Positions 11,623 through 24,219 of a DNA stretch of 64,000 nt are shown here, in pieces. Source of the stretch: Leishmania infantum JPCM5 (Eukaryota > Euglenozoa > Kinetoplastea > Trypanosomatida > Trypanosomatidae). Where the stretch lies: NCBI RefSeq assembly GCF_000002875.2, contig NC_009415.2, positions 1,312,001 through 1,376,000 on the forward strand, in the 5' to 3' direction. The notes under the pieces were generated by a model. It made no database searches and was not told the origin of the DNA. It worked only from the letters and a program-made list of their open reading frames with translations. The first letter of the stretch is position 1; every line of letters begins with the position of its first letter. Position numbers and translations under genes: made by a program.

Positions 11623-12776
11623 GATGAGGGAGCTGTAGCGGTGAAAAAAGAGGCGTGTGTTTAACAGCGTGAGGGAGGAAAGGAGAGGGGGATGGGGGTT
11701 GAGCTGCAGCAATGAGGGCCGTGTGGGGTGATGGTGGGTAGGCAGGACGGGGAATGGCACTGATGTGTACGCGCACCAAAGGAAGTGCTAAATGAACAAA
11801 CAAGGAACTCGCTGGCGCGGAGACGGAGAAGCGCGATGTGGCGATGCAGTGATGGTGGTGGCGGGCCGATGGCGAAGATGATCAAGCATGCCCTCTATCT
11901 CTGCCCATCACACGATGTTTGCGTCCATGTACGTGTTGACGCAGCGGAAGTCATGAGGGTTGTGGAGAACGAGAGAGAGAGAGTTCTAAAAGATGCAGCG
12001 ATAGGGGGGGTGCACACCAATGGTCGTCGAAGGAAGCGAGGGCAAGAGTAAGCGTCTTCGACCACCGAGGTGGCACAAGCTGCATGACAATGCACACCGC
12101 ACTACCGCCAGTACCACACCGCGCGTCCCAGAGTCGATCACGGCATGCGGACGATGTGCCCTCCCCCTTCTTTGGAGAGATTTCGCTGCGCTCATGCCGT
12201 CTAGCGGAATGAGCGCATCACGTCCGCGGAGAGAGGGGAGGGAAAGCCAAAAGCCAGCGTCGAGGGAGGTGTGTGTGTGTGTGAAGGGAGGGAGGGAGGG
12301 AGGGAGGGAGGAGGCGCAGGGAAGCCATCGGCAACGTTAGCGCCACCGACGGCAAAGCAAGGCGTGCACGGGCGGAAGAGAACGAGTAAAACGGTTCGTA
12401 ACGACGGGGCCCAAGGAGCCACAGCGGCCGCGGCAAGAGGGCCGTCTCGCTCGCCGTGCAGCCCGTTGCCCTACACTACACGGTGGCAGACGCGGCATAC
12501 ATGTGCACGCAAGTAGCACTGACGGAATGATGATAAGGAAAGGTAGAGAGGCGTGGCTGAGTCGCCCGTCGATCACAGAGGTGTTCACATACAGAAGAAA
12601 CAGGCGGCTGGACGCCTTTCGCCACCCTCTAGCGGACAACGGCACTCAAGAGAACTAGCGGGAGTTTATGACGTTCATCCTGGGGTACTCAGCACCGGCA
12701 GGCTATTCCAGGCCCTTGAGCCGTGCAACTCTGCGAGCACACACACACACACAGGCACATTCTTGTGCATCCCGTA
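11623..12776. other. Intergenic stretch with GGGA repeat
   Basis: No gene was seen. A (GT)n run followed by six or more GGGA units lies at about 12269-12312. The right end borders the degraded 3' end of the M20 pseudogene. Confidence 0.5.
12283..12312. repeat. (GGGA)n tract
   Basis: Six or more GGGA units following a GT run; potential G-quadruplex on the plus strand, (TCCC)n on the transcribed strand. Confidence 0.85.
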
Positions 12777-14024
12777 CTACGCTGAAGCAGAAGAGAAGAA
12801 AAGAGCCCACACTAGATGCTTTACAGGGGCAGCCATCCCCTTCCCCATCGCAGCACGCTGCACCAGCTCCTCCGTGAGCTTCTCGCGCTTCTTCAGGAAC
12901 ACCACCTCTGTGCACGCGCTCGCCATGTGGCCACAGTAGCCGCCGGAGGCAACAATGATGATAGGCATGCCCAGCGCTTGGAGGACGATGCCACTCCGCG
13001 CCACTAGCGAGCCCACGCACGGTGTGGTTATCGCGGGTCTCGCGCACAGCGTGGATGAGCGCTGTCTCCTCAGGGGAGTCGAAGGCTGGCACGGACCCCA
13101 TCGAGTTGATCTCTGCAGACACCTCCCCGCGCACTCCGCGCGCACCGCACACAGAATCGCGCTGTCGATGTACGTTTTCACCGCACTCTCCACATGCTTT
13201 GCCACTGCCGTTTGCGTAACACACACACGCGCATGCTGAAGTCGAGTCCAAACACCGCAGGCACGGCATTTCTGCCCTTGATGAGGCACACGGACAAGGA
13301 GTAGAAGGGCCGCTGATATTCGAAGGCGTGCGGGCTGCGCCTGCCCCGCTCAAGCCCGATCTCACGGACTTCGGTGATGATTCGCGTGGCTGAAGCAGTG
13401 AAGTTGCAGCTCGCCTCTATCAGCCCCATCGCCGAGCGGATCGCGTTGTCATGTACCTTCACGTTCCACGCGCTGAATCCCTTGCTGCCCCCTCACCCGG
13501 TCTGCGTGAAAGCCGCCGTTACCGACGAGGCAGCCATCCGCCTCGAGGCTCTGAAGTTTGAGCTGCGCCATAATGACTGGAGCGTCCACGCAGCCGACCC
13601 CTTCGCCGTATGAAAAGACGAAGCGCGCCAACTTCTTAGACTCCGAGTTCGTAAAGGCAAATGGTAGAGTCGTCCACAGGCCAAGAAATTCCTTCATGCC
13701 ACACATACGGCGACCTTACAGCTTGCCATTCTTCTCTGTCGCAACGAACGGGCTCGTGTCCCACTTACGCCCATCCACCGGCACAATGTCCATGCGGCCA
13801 GACATCACAACACCGGGTTGACTCGCGTCGTTCGATGCAGGGAGCGTGGCGGACAGGTTGGCGTGCATCTTTCCCGGAGCGTGAATGTAGGTGAATGCGA
13901 TGCCGAGCGTCTTTAGGTGTGCCTTCATGTAGTCAAGAAGTGGAGTGCTGCAGCTGCGACTAAGAGAGCTGAGGCTGACGGGCTTCTTGGGTCACACCTT
14001 GACGTCGGAAGGGTAGATCGCCAT
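12777..14024 (-). pseudogene. Degraded M20-family peptidase, acetylornithine deacetylase-like
   Basis: Fragments in all three minus frames line up in order with an M20 metallopeptidase of the acetylornithine deacetylase type. The ATG at 14024 starts MAIYPSDVKV, then an in-frame TGA replaces a likely Trp codon at codon 11 (13994-13992). The next pieces carry KAHLKTLGIAFTYIHAPGK, GRMDIVPVDGRKWDTSPF, MCGMKEFLG, FSYGEGVGCVDAPV, ASCNFTASATRIITEVRE, VPAFDSPEETALIHAVRE and GMPIIIVASGGYCGHMA. At least four frameshifts separate them. Catalytic positions are lost too: the metal-binding His of G-H-x-D is Arg, the metal-bridging Asp of C-D-M-K is Gly, and the second Glu of the Glu-Glu pair is Gly. The intact family hydrolyses N-acyl amino acids in the cytosol using two metal ions. 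The 3' limit is approximate. Confidence 0.9.
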
Positions 14025-16181
14025 GCTTCTGCTAGCGAAGGAAGCACAGGAGGGAGTGGTAGTGGCGGTGGTGGTGGCGGACAAAGAATGGAACTCTTTC
14101 GATCAGGATGTTTGGTGTTGTTGATGGGGAAGGGGGCAGGCGAAGCAGCGCATGTTGCGGCTAGCTGCAGCAACCAGGTCAACGCGAACTCGAAGAAGGA
14201 GAACGCGAGGAGGAAAAGATAGCGAGTACGGAGAAGAAAGAAAAACAGCCTCGGAAGCAACGACTGCGCAGGTGCAGTTGCACGACACGCAGAAGCATCA
14301 CACTCGAGGATGCCCTCTTGTCGGAAACGGCAAAGAAGGACACCAGAAGCGCACTGTCGTGCTTGTCCTGCTTCACCTGCGGTCGAAGAGCCACCGCCAG
14401 CGCTCAGGACGAGCTTGGCGCTGGGGTGCACGCGCAAAGCCGCACTGCACAAAAACGAGGCGTGCACCAGTTTCTGCGCACAACACGCCAGCACCCGCAC
14501 AAGCGCGCACGTGGACACAATACCCAGCAGCATGTCCTGCTCAGAGGAAAGAGCACGAGACGGTGTCGGACGTCGTCTGCTTTCGCGTGATGTTGCTTTT
14601 CCTATCAGAGGTATAGATGCGCACAATAAGATACCACAGGGAAACTAAAACCAAAACACATCTCCGGCAAAGGTAGCGAGGGGTGGAGGAGTGGGGTGGG
14701 GCGTGGGGGGCACCACTGCGGTCCGTTTCGTCTTGGCTTTTCCTACGCTTAAGAGCTCAACTGCAGAAAGAGAGCGAGAGGCAGAGATGCACACACCCAC
14801 ACAAGCACGCGCGCAGATTCCAACGGATATTCGGATATATCCGAGGCTGCATTCGAACAGTACACAGCACACAGCACACAGCACACAACACAACAAAGGA
14901 AGAGAGAAAGATATGAAAAATACGCTTGCGTGAGGGAGAGAGCGGGATGCCGTTGCCACACACACAAACACACACAGAAAGTCACAAATACGCCACGCCA
15001 TCGCGTCTGCCAGGCACGCTCATACATGCGCAAAAGCGGGGTAGCGCTTGAGCGAAATCGGAGTGAGTGCATCGTACCAGCGCGTATGTGTGTGTCACTA
15101 TGTATGGAAGGATCACGCCCGACTCTCCTCCACGTTTTTGCCCTCTCTCTCCCAAGCACCGCTACTGCTTTCACAGCTCGGTCTTCGCTTATTTCATTGC
15201 ACGCCGCACGTGGCATGATCACCTCCGCACTGCACTTGTCGCTCCCTTCGCTGATTTCACTTTTTCTTGCGGGTTGCTGTTGCTGTTGTCCACACTTCCC
15301 ACATCACCAAACAGGCGGGGGAAGACACGACATACTGTCAACGCCGTCCTCGCTGCTCCTCATGTGGATGTTCGACACAAACGAGAGGGAGCGGAAGGCG
15401 CGCACGCCACCGAGCAACAACACCGACAACGGCGAGCAGAAATGCCCGGCGAGAAGAAAGACGCTCTAAAGGCGCCAGAAACTACGACAGAAGAGGAGGG
15501 CCGTAACAGGAGGAGCGCGTCAGCGCATGCGTGAGCGTGTGCGTGTGCGTGAAAGAGAAAGGGAGGGGGGAGGTTGTGCGGCTGCACATGGGCCTCCATT
15601 TCATTTCTTCGTGCTTTATTTCTGGTCAAGTGCTTCACCATCCCACGTCCCGTCCTGCGCACCGTTCTAATGGGTGAGGAAGTGGCGTCGGCAGACTCAC
15701 GCACACAGACATGCCACTGCCGCATCAGCGCATCCTCTGGCCATCAGCCACAAAGGAAAAGCTCGGGCAGAGAGAACCTCGGTTTACGCCGCACACACCT
15801 CAGCACGTGGCGGCGACCAGCACCATAAACATGCGGATGTGTGAGTCCATGCATCTGCGTGGACGTGCGTTGCTTGAGCAAGTGCACAGACAGTCGCCCG
15901 AAGACACAGCGTCTTGCGGAGCGGCAAGCGAAAGTACCAAAAAGAAAATAATAATAAAAAAGAAACCAGCTAAACAATCGGAGCGACAAAGACATACGGG
16001 CGCGCAGCCGTACGCAGAATATGCGTGCTCGGGAGAGGGAGGGGAGGGGCAGGAAACAGAAGGCAAGCGTGAAACACATCCGTGTACACCATCACTGTCA
16101 TCTCTGTCCCATGGTACATCAACACACAGGAGGGCGTTGTCTGTGCGCGATGCAGGCGGTCGAAGAGCACGGTGACTTGTC
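14025..16181. other. Intergenic stretch
   Basis: No credible gene was seen. It contains a 14-bp perfect palindrome TCGGATATATCCGA at 14831-14844, ACAGCAC repeats at about 14862-14892, and an AT-rich piece near 15940-15965. It would be the 3' UTR of the ARF gene and the former 5' region of the M20 pseudogene. Confidence 0.5.
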
Positions 16182-17989
<1,808 letters not shown>

Positions 17990-18780
17990 GGTGGCGTCTG
18001 TCGTGCGGGTGATCAGGGGGTGGTCCAGGTGCGCGCCGGATGAGCGCAGAGAGGAGGTTGGCCGGCCCCAGGCCAGGGCACTCTGAGACCCTGCACACCC
18101 ACTGTCTGTGTGCCAGGCCTCTCTTTCAGTCGACTCAAGCAGCGGCATGCCGTAATACGGTGTGGAGACTCTCCACATGGGAGCCCGGAGGACTCGATGC
18201 AACCGTTCGGGGTGCTCGCGTCATGTCCCCCCCTCCCCCGGCATCTGTGCCTCCTCAGCCCACCCAGTCGGATCGAGGAGGTGCCGCACATTTCGCGCAC
18301 ATGCACTGAGGAGGGGGGGCCTGATCGGTATAGATCTCTTCGCGCCTTGCTCGGATGCAAGACGCCATGCCGGCTTGTGCTCGACAGCGCCGGCGCACAG
18401 CACTCGCATTCTTGCATCCTGGGGCCTGCTCCAGTACGGCGCTGCTCGCTTGTATAGGGAGGGGGCTCGCTGCCGTCATCTGCCGCTTCCGCCGACGCCA
18501 TGGAGTCGTGCCTGGATGGCTTGCCCGCATGTGCAGCGACAGGCGAGACGTTACTGTGAGTCTGCGGCGGCACGGGGCACACTCCACCTTCCCCTGCATC
18601 CGCACGCCTTTGACAGGCGGCGGATGCACATATTTGTCGAATCCTCGGCACGATTCGTAGTGAGCGGGCACAAACGTAATCATAGCCGCGAGTCTCTGCG
18701 GCACAGCGCCAGCCCCGACCTGTCCGCTGACACCAAGAGCCCGAAACCAGCACCCGAGGACAGGCTGCAGACTTTTGGCG
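17990..18780 (-). mobile_element. Degenerate retroposon relic with zinc-finger remnants
   Basis: A block with coding-like composition and no intact frame. Minus-strand pieces in two frames contain C2H2-like motifs: CAPCRRRLTVTSRLSLHMRASH near 18520-18585 (Cys-x2-Cys, then His-x4-His), a second Cys-x2-Cys (ECECCAPALSSTSR) near 18385-18425, and a third, CAKC, that continues in another frame as LGGLRRHRC near 18240-18300. Arrays of such fingers occur in trypanosomatid non-LTR retrotransposons (C-terminal in ingi/L1Tc-like elements and their degenerate DIRE relatives; N-terminal in SLACS/CRE elements). No reverse transcriptase motif is visible, so the exact family is uncertain. It lies in the 3' UTR region of the gene at 21.0 kb. 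Boundaries are approximate. Confidence 0.5.
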
Positions 18781-21021
18781 TTCACACAAAGAGTCAATAT
18801 TGGGCCCTGATGCCACGCGCTGGGGTGTCCTGCAGCATCGGGGAGCCGCAGCGGGCAACGAAACAAAGAAATAAAAGGCAAAAGGAATGAATAAAAGACA
18901 ACACACATACACATTCACGCACACCGACGTGCGCAGCGGATGACAAGATGTGATGGCAGAGCAGGGTGACAGACCAGCAAAAAAAAAAAGGTTCGCGGAG
19001 AGGACGCCAGGGGTGAGGAGAACGCCAGCAGGATACACATAGGGCGAGAGAAACAGCTGTGTGCGCGCGCGACACAACAGCTAGCAACACGAACAAATGA
19101 AGAAAGAGAGCCCGTCTTCGAAGCCCTCGAGAGCGCCACGGGCTTCACTCCGTTGCCGTCGAGTAAGCTGTCATTGCACGCGAACAACGGCGCGAAGGCA
19201 GGGATGGTGATCGAGAGAGAACAAAACACGGAGAGAGAAGGAGAGAGAGGAGGAGTTTACTCGGTAGAGACGGCAACCGCGGCGGTTCTCGCGGAGGCAG
19301 CGATAACGAAAAAATGACGGGCACACGCACGCAAGGGACAGAAGCATACGCGGCGCAACTGCGTGCACGCTAGCCCTTCTCTTTTCGCTTCTAACGACGA
19401 ACCCTCGCAAGACACAATCTTGATTGCACAGAGGGAGGGAGAGAAAGAAAAGTTGAGGAGGGCGTGTGTGTGTGTGTGTGTGCAGAGGGAGAGGGTTGAG
19501 CCGAGTGAGCCACGACAAAGTCATTGCCGCCCGCTAACACCCCCATGACACACGTTGCCGATGGGATGCACAACGAGACATAGGAAGAGTAAGGAAGAAA
19601 AAGGGTGGATAGAGGTCAAGTGAAGGCGACGGGAAAAGCGAGGGGAGAGAAGGAGGAGGTGCACTGAGGGAAGGCGAAGAAGCGTCACGTAGCACACATA
19701 TGAAAGGACACGGTGCGGGAAACACGAGGAGGTAGGGGAGGGGAGAGGTGAGGAGGTGAACGGGGACTAGGATGGTGCATCCGCAACTCGAGCGGAGTGA
19801 GCCATGCCCATCTCAGAGAGACGTGTCGGGATGCGAGAATGCGTGTAACGACAAAACAACAAAACAGCGCCTCTCATGCGTTATCACACCTTACACAGAC
19901 ACACACACACTCACACGTTTGTACTCACGGGCATAATGAACTGCAGACAAGGGGAAACAAAGGCGCCATCTTTTACCCCTTCCCTCACCCCCACCCCACT
20001 CCTTCCTCCCTCTCTCCTCGCTCTCTGTCTGTCTGCATACAGGGATGAGCGTGACGAGCGAGAAAGAGGGGGAGGGGTGCAGGCGAAGAGCGAAGACGCA
20101 AAACAAAGAAAAGGGAAGCGAAAACACTTGCGCGAGTTAGAGAGGAAGTGGGGCGAGGCACGACTCTCGCGCAGCAGTAGTTGCGGGAGGCGGGCTGCGA
20201 AAACGCCCAACGACAGAGAAGCGCTCAGGTGTGCACAGATGCAAACAGACACACACGCAGGGGTGACACAACAGACAAGTACGCTACAGCATGCATGGCA
20301 TTACATCGAGAGAGAAAAGACAGACAGATGAGGGATGGACACATACGCGGAGCACACTATCATTCGCCCGCAAAGGCACACACAACACACATGCACATAT
20401 AGAAAAAGAGGCGGGGGTGAGTCAAGCGGCACGCGTGGAAAAGGACAGTAGCGGGATGGGAGGTGAAATGGCACACACATACACGTACAAACGTATATAT
20501 ATACATACATGTATGCATGGGCATCCTAAGAGGAAGACATGCGAAGATCGGAAGACAACACCATACAAGCACAGACACGGGCCCGTTGGCGAAGAATAAC
20601 AAGAAGCGACGGCCATGGGAACAGTAAAAGGATGAGCGAACGAAAGGGGCCCATGACATCACAGAGAGACAGCATGCCGACGCACCGTCACCAAATACGC
20701 GCCGGCTGTGATGAAGCTCCACAGGGAGGTCAAACAGGGAATCGAAAGGATAATGGGAAAGCGACAGGGCAGACAAAACCAGTCGGCCACGCGCCCCCTC
20801 CCCCCTCCCCACAGCAGCGCGAAAAGACCACCAAAGCACCGGTGGCGACGACGAGAGCGCAGGGGATGGAGAGAGTCGCCGCGAAGGTGGTGGAGAGGAC
20901 ATCCACAGCGTGCCGATGAGCGTGGCCGTGCTTCTCTTCACGGCTGCTAAGCCCAAGGAGAACCAAATGAAGCAAAGGATAACAAGAGCAGCTGCAAACA
21001 TATATATATATATAAGCCTAC
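18781..21021. other. Intergenic stretch
   Basis: No gene was seen. It carries (CA)n/(GT)n tracts, an A run near 18980, an AT-rich alternation at about 20492-20518 and a (TA)n run at about 21000-21013, just downstream of the next gene's stop. Confidence 0.5.
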
Positions 21022-21831
21022 CTATGAAACTCCCGGCACACACAGTGCGGACTCGCAGGATTGCCCTTCTTCCTCCAGCATGCAGCTATTCAAGTCCTCC
21101 ACGAACACCGGCGGCTCCTCCGTCAAATGTTTCACGCAGGACGTCCGCAGAATCGAGGCGCAACGCGGCAGTTCCGGCACCTCCTCACCCGTGTCTGTCA
21201 CCACGACGAGCCCATCGTTGTGCATGTCAACTTCTTTGCTGGCTATCACCGCAGCAACGAAGCGGATCTTTCTATTGCGGCGCCGTACCAGCCCACCGTC
21301 CTCGACCGGAGTACCGAGATCGACCCACTCGTCCTCACGCGAAATGAGCTCCTTTGGAGCCCCGCCTCGCTGCCGTTGCGCCCGCGTGCTCGTATAGGTC
21401 CCTTCCTCTTGTGCAACCGTCTTGCGGTACTCCTTGATGGCACGTTTCTGGTCAGGGCTGAGCGGCACGTACTCCTTGTTTTTCCACTGGAGGAAAGATG
21501 CGGTTGCCCGTCGTACCCGCTCCTGCGGGTCCGACTCCTCCGATGGCGCATCGCTCTCCGCACTCTCCGTGGTTTGGAGATCGCCCATCGAGCTCCACGA
21601 TCCAGTCGACGAAGACCGTGACTCCTCTGACAGGGGGCTCTCGTCGTCCACATCTGTGACATCGTTGGAGGCACCCTTGGTATCCATGGAGCCAGAGCTG
21701 CAACTGGAGAAGGCCGACCTGTCTTGAGACATGCAACGCTTAGTCGGGTAGCGCAGCCCTGGAATCCACGAGGCTAGGAACCCGAAGCAGCCAGGACAGT
21801 CCCCGTCCTCGCTGTTGTTGTTGCGGCACAT
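21022..21831 (-). CDS. Hypothetical protein with PP1-docking-like motifs
   Basis: A 269-residue protein starting MCRNNNSEDGDCPGCFGFLA. The N-terminal third is Ser/Asp/Glu-rich and disordered; a central segment FLQWKNKEYVPLSPDQKRA looks folded. Two short motifs resemble protein phosphatase 1 docking sites: KIRF at 188-191 (RVxF type, flanked by basic residues) and SILR at 226-229 (SILK type), both within the conserved-looking C-terminal half. No enzyme domain is seen. The start is supported by a strong pyrimidine tract (CCTCTTTTCTCTTCTGTAT) ending in AG at 21842-21841, which leaves a 5' UTR of about nine bases. A phosphatase-regulator role is inferred from the motifs alone. Confidence 0.7.
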   Translation of the reverse strand: MCRNNNSEDGDCPGCFGFLASWIPGLRYPTKRCMSQDRSAFSSCSSGSMDTKGASNDVTDVDDESPLSEESRSSSTGSWSSMGDLQTTESAESDAPSEESDPQERVRRATASFLQWKNKEYVPLSPDQKRAIKEYRKTVAQEEGTYTSTRAQRQRGGAPKELISREDEWVDLGTPVEDGGLVRRRNRKIRFVAAVIASKEVDMHNDGLVVVTDTGEEVPELPRCASILRTSCVKHLTEEPPVFVEDLNSCMLEEEGQSCESALCVPGVS

Positions 21832-21840
21832 TGAGAGCTT

Positions 21841-21842
21841 CT
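21841..21842 (-). promoter_or_regulatory. Predicted spliced-leader acceptor of the 21.0-kb gene
   Basis: Minus-strand CCTCTTTTCTCTTCTGTAT is followed immediately by AG at 21842-21841, only nine bases before the ATG at 21831, an unusually short 5' UTR. Confidence 0.45.
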
Positions 21843-22370
21843 ATACAGAAGAGAAAAGAGGATCTGCCAGCGCTAGTGCTTATCTGAGAGGCAATCACGT
21901 AGAGCAGGCCGCCGGGGATGGCGGGGACACTAAGACCCTACTGAAGCAAGCAACCAAGGGCCAGGCAACACGGAAAGGTTCCCTGCAGAAGCCCTTTACC
22001 GGCGAGCGGACGCCACCTGCACAGCCGCGAAGGTCGATGCGTGAATGCAAAACAAGGCAGGAGGGCAACACAAAAGTGTATGGGAGGATACACGCACACA
22101 AACCGCAAAAACCGGAGGCACGCGCCAGTGCCTAACAGCTGCCCCGTGGCAGAGGCCACCGCTTTCCCTTCCCTTCCCTTCCTTGGCAAGATGGTGGCGT
22201 GAGCCGATAGCGCGTATGTGTGCTACCGTGTGCAGCCCTTGCGGACTCACCGCCTCTCTCGTAACGGTGGTACCTCGAAGCACGCACCTAGCGGTGGTGG
22301 GGAAGAAGGGGGGATGCGAATCCGTTTTTTTTTACTTTGAGAAAGCGCTCATTCTGCCAGAGAATACGAC
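21843..22370. other. Intergenic stretch
   Basis: No gene was seen; it contains CCCTT repeats at about 22162-22183 and a T run at about 22324-22333 next to the SIDER2-like copy. Confidence 0.5.
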
Positions 22371-22800
22371 GTCAACTACACTCAAGCCCCGACCTGCTAC
22401 AGGCCCACCGCATGATGCGAAGCCGCCGTAGACACACGCGTTGCAGCGCAGTGTGCCAACGCAGTCGTCTGAGAGCATGGCCTCTGCCTCAAACACCACC
22501 CACCCACCCCCGCTCCGCAGGCCGCCACCTGGTGCATCCCCCTCGGGGGCGGCTCAGGCTCCCCGCCTCTGTAGGTGGTGAGGGCCGGGTGAGATGTGCT
22601 CGAGTCACATTGGCACCTTGCCCATCATATGTATGGTGCAAGCGTGTGCACCGTCGCAGGTCTCTCCGGCGGCGCGCCATCCACAGCATGGCCACCGACA
22701 TCCGTAGCGATACATCGCTCTGACCTCCTCCCCCACGTCGCAGGTGTTTAGCCCTGTCGCCAGCGGAGGCGGCTCGGCATTGGCAGAGGGATAGTGGAGT
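22371..22800 (+). mobile_element. SIDER2-like truncated retroposon, copy 1
   Basis: From 22408 to 22800 this is almost the same as 54180-54572 (copy 3), with about four single-base differences seen by eye, and in the same orientation; the first 40 bases are more diverged. Beyond 22800 the sequence diverges into GGT repeats. It codes for nothing, lies in an intergenic region and has the size, GC content and dispersal expected of Leishmania SIDER2 elements, which are short relatives of non-LTR retroposons found in 3' UTRs and reported to destabilise mRNAs. Here it would be in the 3' UTR of the KH/Smr gene. Confidence 0.75.
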
Positions 22801-23379
22801 GGGTGGTGGTGGTGGTGGGGGGGGAAGGCTGCTCGGCTCCTTCCCTCCCACACAGAGAGTGGAGACGAGAGAGAAGCCTTAAAAAAAAGAGGATGGTTCG
22901 CATCAATAAACAAACAAAGGTGAACGTGGCAGAGGAGTGGTGGGAGGGGGGGGGACGTTGGGGTGGTGGTGATGGTGGGGATTGGGTATGCGGGTAGACG
23001 GAGCCACACGCAAACATGAACAACGCCGCGCATTGTGAGAGAGGAAGAGGAGTAAGCGAAACGCTCACGTGTGGACGCGAAAAAAAAACGAAGAAGAGGG
23101 GGTGGGGAGAGGATAGCAACACGCAAACACAGAATTGCTAGGGAGCGTCCGCAGTCAGCATGTGCACACACGGAGCCCCACTCGTCGAGGCGGTTTTTGT
23201 GACCAAGTAGGCAATCCATCGACGTACCGAAAGACAAAGAGCGGACCCACACCCCTACGCACGGGCATAGGCCATAAGAGGGGCAGATGTGCGCCACACG
23301 TTCATGAGCAGGATGCCGGCGTAAGCATCGGCAGCAGCGTCGCACACACCTTGCACATGCTGGCCTACCTTCCTGAGAT
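22801..23379. other. Intergenic stretch next to SIDER2-like copy 1
   Basis: No gene was seen. It has GGT/GGGG runs at 22801-22830 and 22940-22985 and A runs near 22880 and 23081-23089. Confidence 0.5.
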
Positions 23380-24219
23380 TTACATGCACGCGCAGCAGGA
23401 CTGGCCCTTGCTCTTGCTGGTCGCCGCTGAAGCCAAAGCCTTGGGCTTGTTCGCCACCCCCGTCGCAGACTCCTTGGGCTTAGTCGGCGCCTTGTCGCCA
23501 TCCTCCGGCTTCGAGAGGACACCCCCGCTTAAGCCGGGCACCTTCACCAGGAACGCGCCGGCGTTGACCTCTTCGTACAGGTAGCCCTTCAACTGCACGT
23601 ACTCTAGTGTGGCGCGCCTCAGTTTCTGCGTTCCAGGGGCGGAGTGGTGGCCGGCGCCTGGAATTACTTCGAACTCCGTCGTCGAGCCCACCGGCTTCTC
23701 TTCCAGCTTGTCCATGCGCACCTTCAGCATCTCTATCGCCTCCTCTAGGTGCAGGCCGTGCATGTCGAAGTAGTTCTGACCCTTGCCCTTTTCCTCGTTG
23801 TTGTGCTTGGCAATCGCCAAGGCTGCCTCGCGGTGGCGGGCCTTCATGTCTTCGCCAGCCTTCTTGGCCATCGCGACTAATTTGTTCGCGCCCTCATGGT
23901 CACCGGCCTCCCGCATCTTGGTCGCCTCTTCGAAGAGTTTCGAGCGCTTCTGGCCGAGTTCGTCCGCCTCCTTGCGCAGGCGCGCGCCGCACGGTCCTTC
24001 GTAGTCGGGCTTCTGCTGGTTGGCAACGATTTTCTGCACTTCCGCCTCCGCGGCGGCCACCTTGGCAGCGTCGTCAGCGGTAATCTTCACCTGCGGGCCG
24101 TCTTCCACGATACACAGAGTCGCCCCGGTGCGCTCCTGGATGCCTTTGAGCGTCGAGCCACCCCTGCCCACGACATGGCCCACCTGAACCGTGGTGATGC
24201 CGATGCACTTCTCGGGCAT
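23380..24219 (-). CDS. KH, DUF1771 and Smr domain protein with C-terminal Cys box
   Basis: A 279-residue protein beginning MPEKCIGITTVQVGHVVGRG. The N-terminal part is a KH-type RNA-binding domain with the GxxG loop GRGG at 18-21. A helical DUF1771 segment follows (about 72-140), then an Smr (small MutS-related) domain from about 149 with the FDMHG signature (151-155) that usually reads F-D-L-H-G; His154 is conserved. Smr domains bind nucleic acid and some are endonucleases acting in mRNA surveillance. The C-terminal third is Lys/Pro/Ala/Ser-rich and ends Ser-Cys-Cys-Ala-Cys-Met, where CACM could act as a CaaX-type lipidation site. The frame is open upstream to 24630, but those codons are Ser/Pro/His-rich, and the conserved domain starts right after the Met at 24219. 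Confidence 0.9.
   Translation of the reverse strand: MPEKCIGITTVQVGHVVGRGGSTLKGIQERTGATLCIVEDGPQVKITADDAAKVAAAEAEVQKIVANQQKPDYEGPCGARLRKEADELGQKRSKLFEEATKMREAGDHEGANKLVAMAKKAGEDMKARHREAALAIAKHNNEEKGKGQNYFDMHGLHLEEAIEMLKVRMDKLEEKPVGSTTEFEVIPGAGHHSAPGTQKLRRATLEYVQLKGYLYEEVNAGAFLVKVPGLSGGVLSKPEDGDKAPTKPKESATGVANKPKALASAATSKSKGQSCCACM

Noticed and set aside
18013..19077. Minus-strand open frame of 354 codons as an intact gene
   Set aside because: Its coding-like part is a fragment of the retroposon relic; zinc-finger pieces continue in another frame, and the N-terminal part is UTR-like Leu/Cys/Phe-rich sequence.
22801..22830. GGT/GGGG run as telomere-like repeat
   Set aside because: It is a GGT simple repeat, not the TTAGGG unit of trypanosomatid telomeres.
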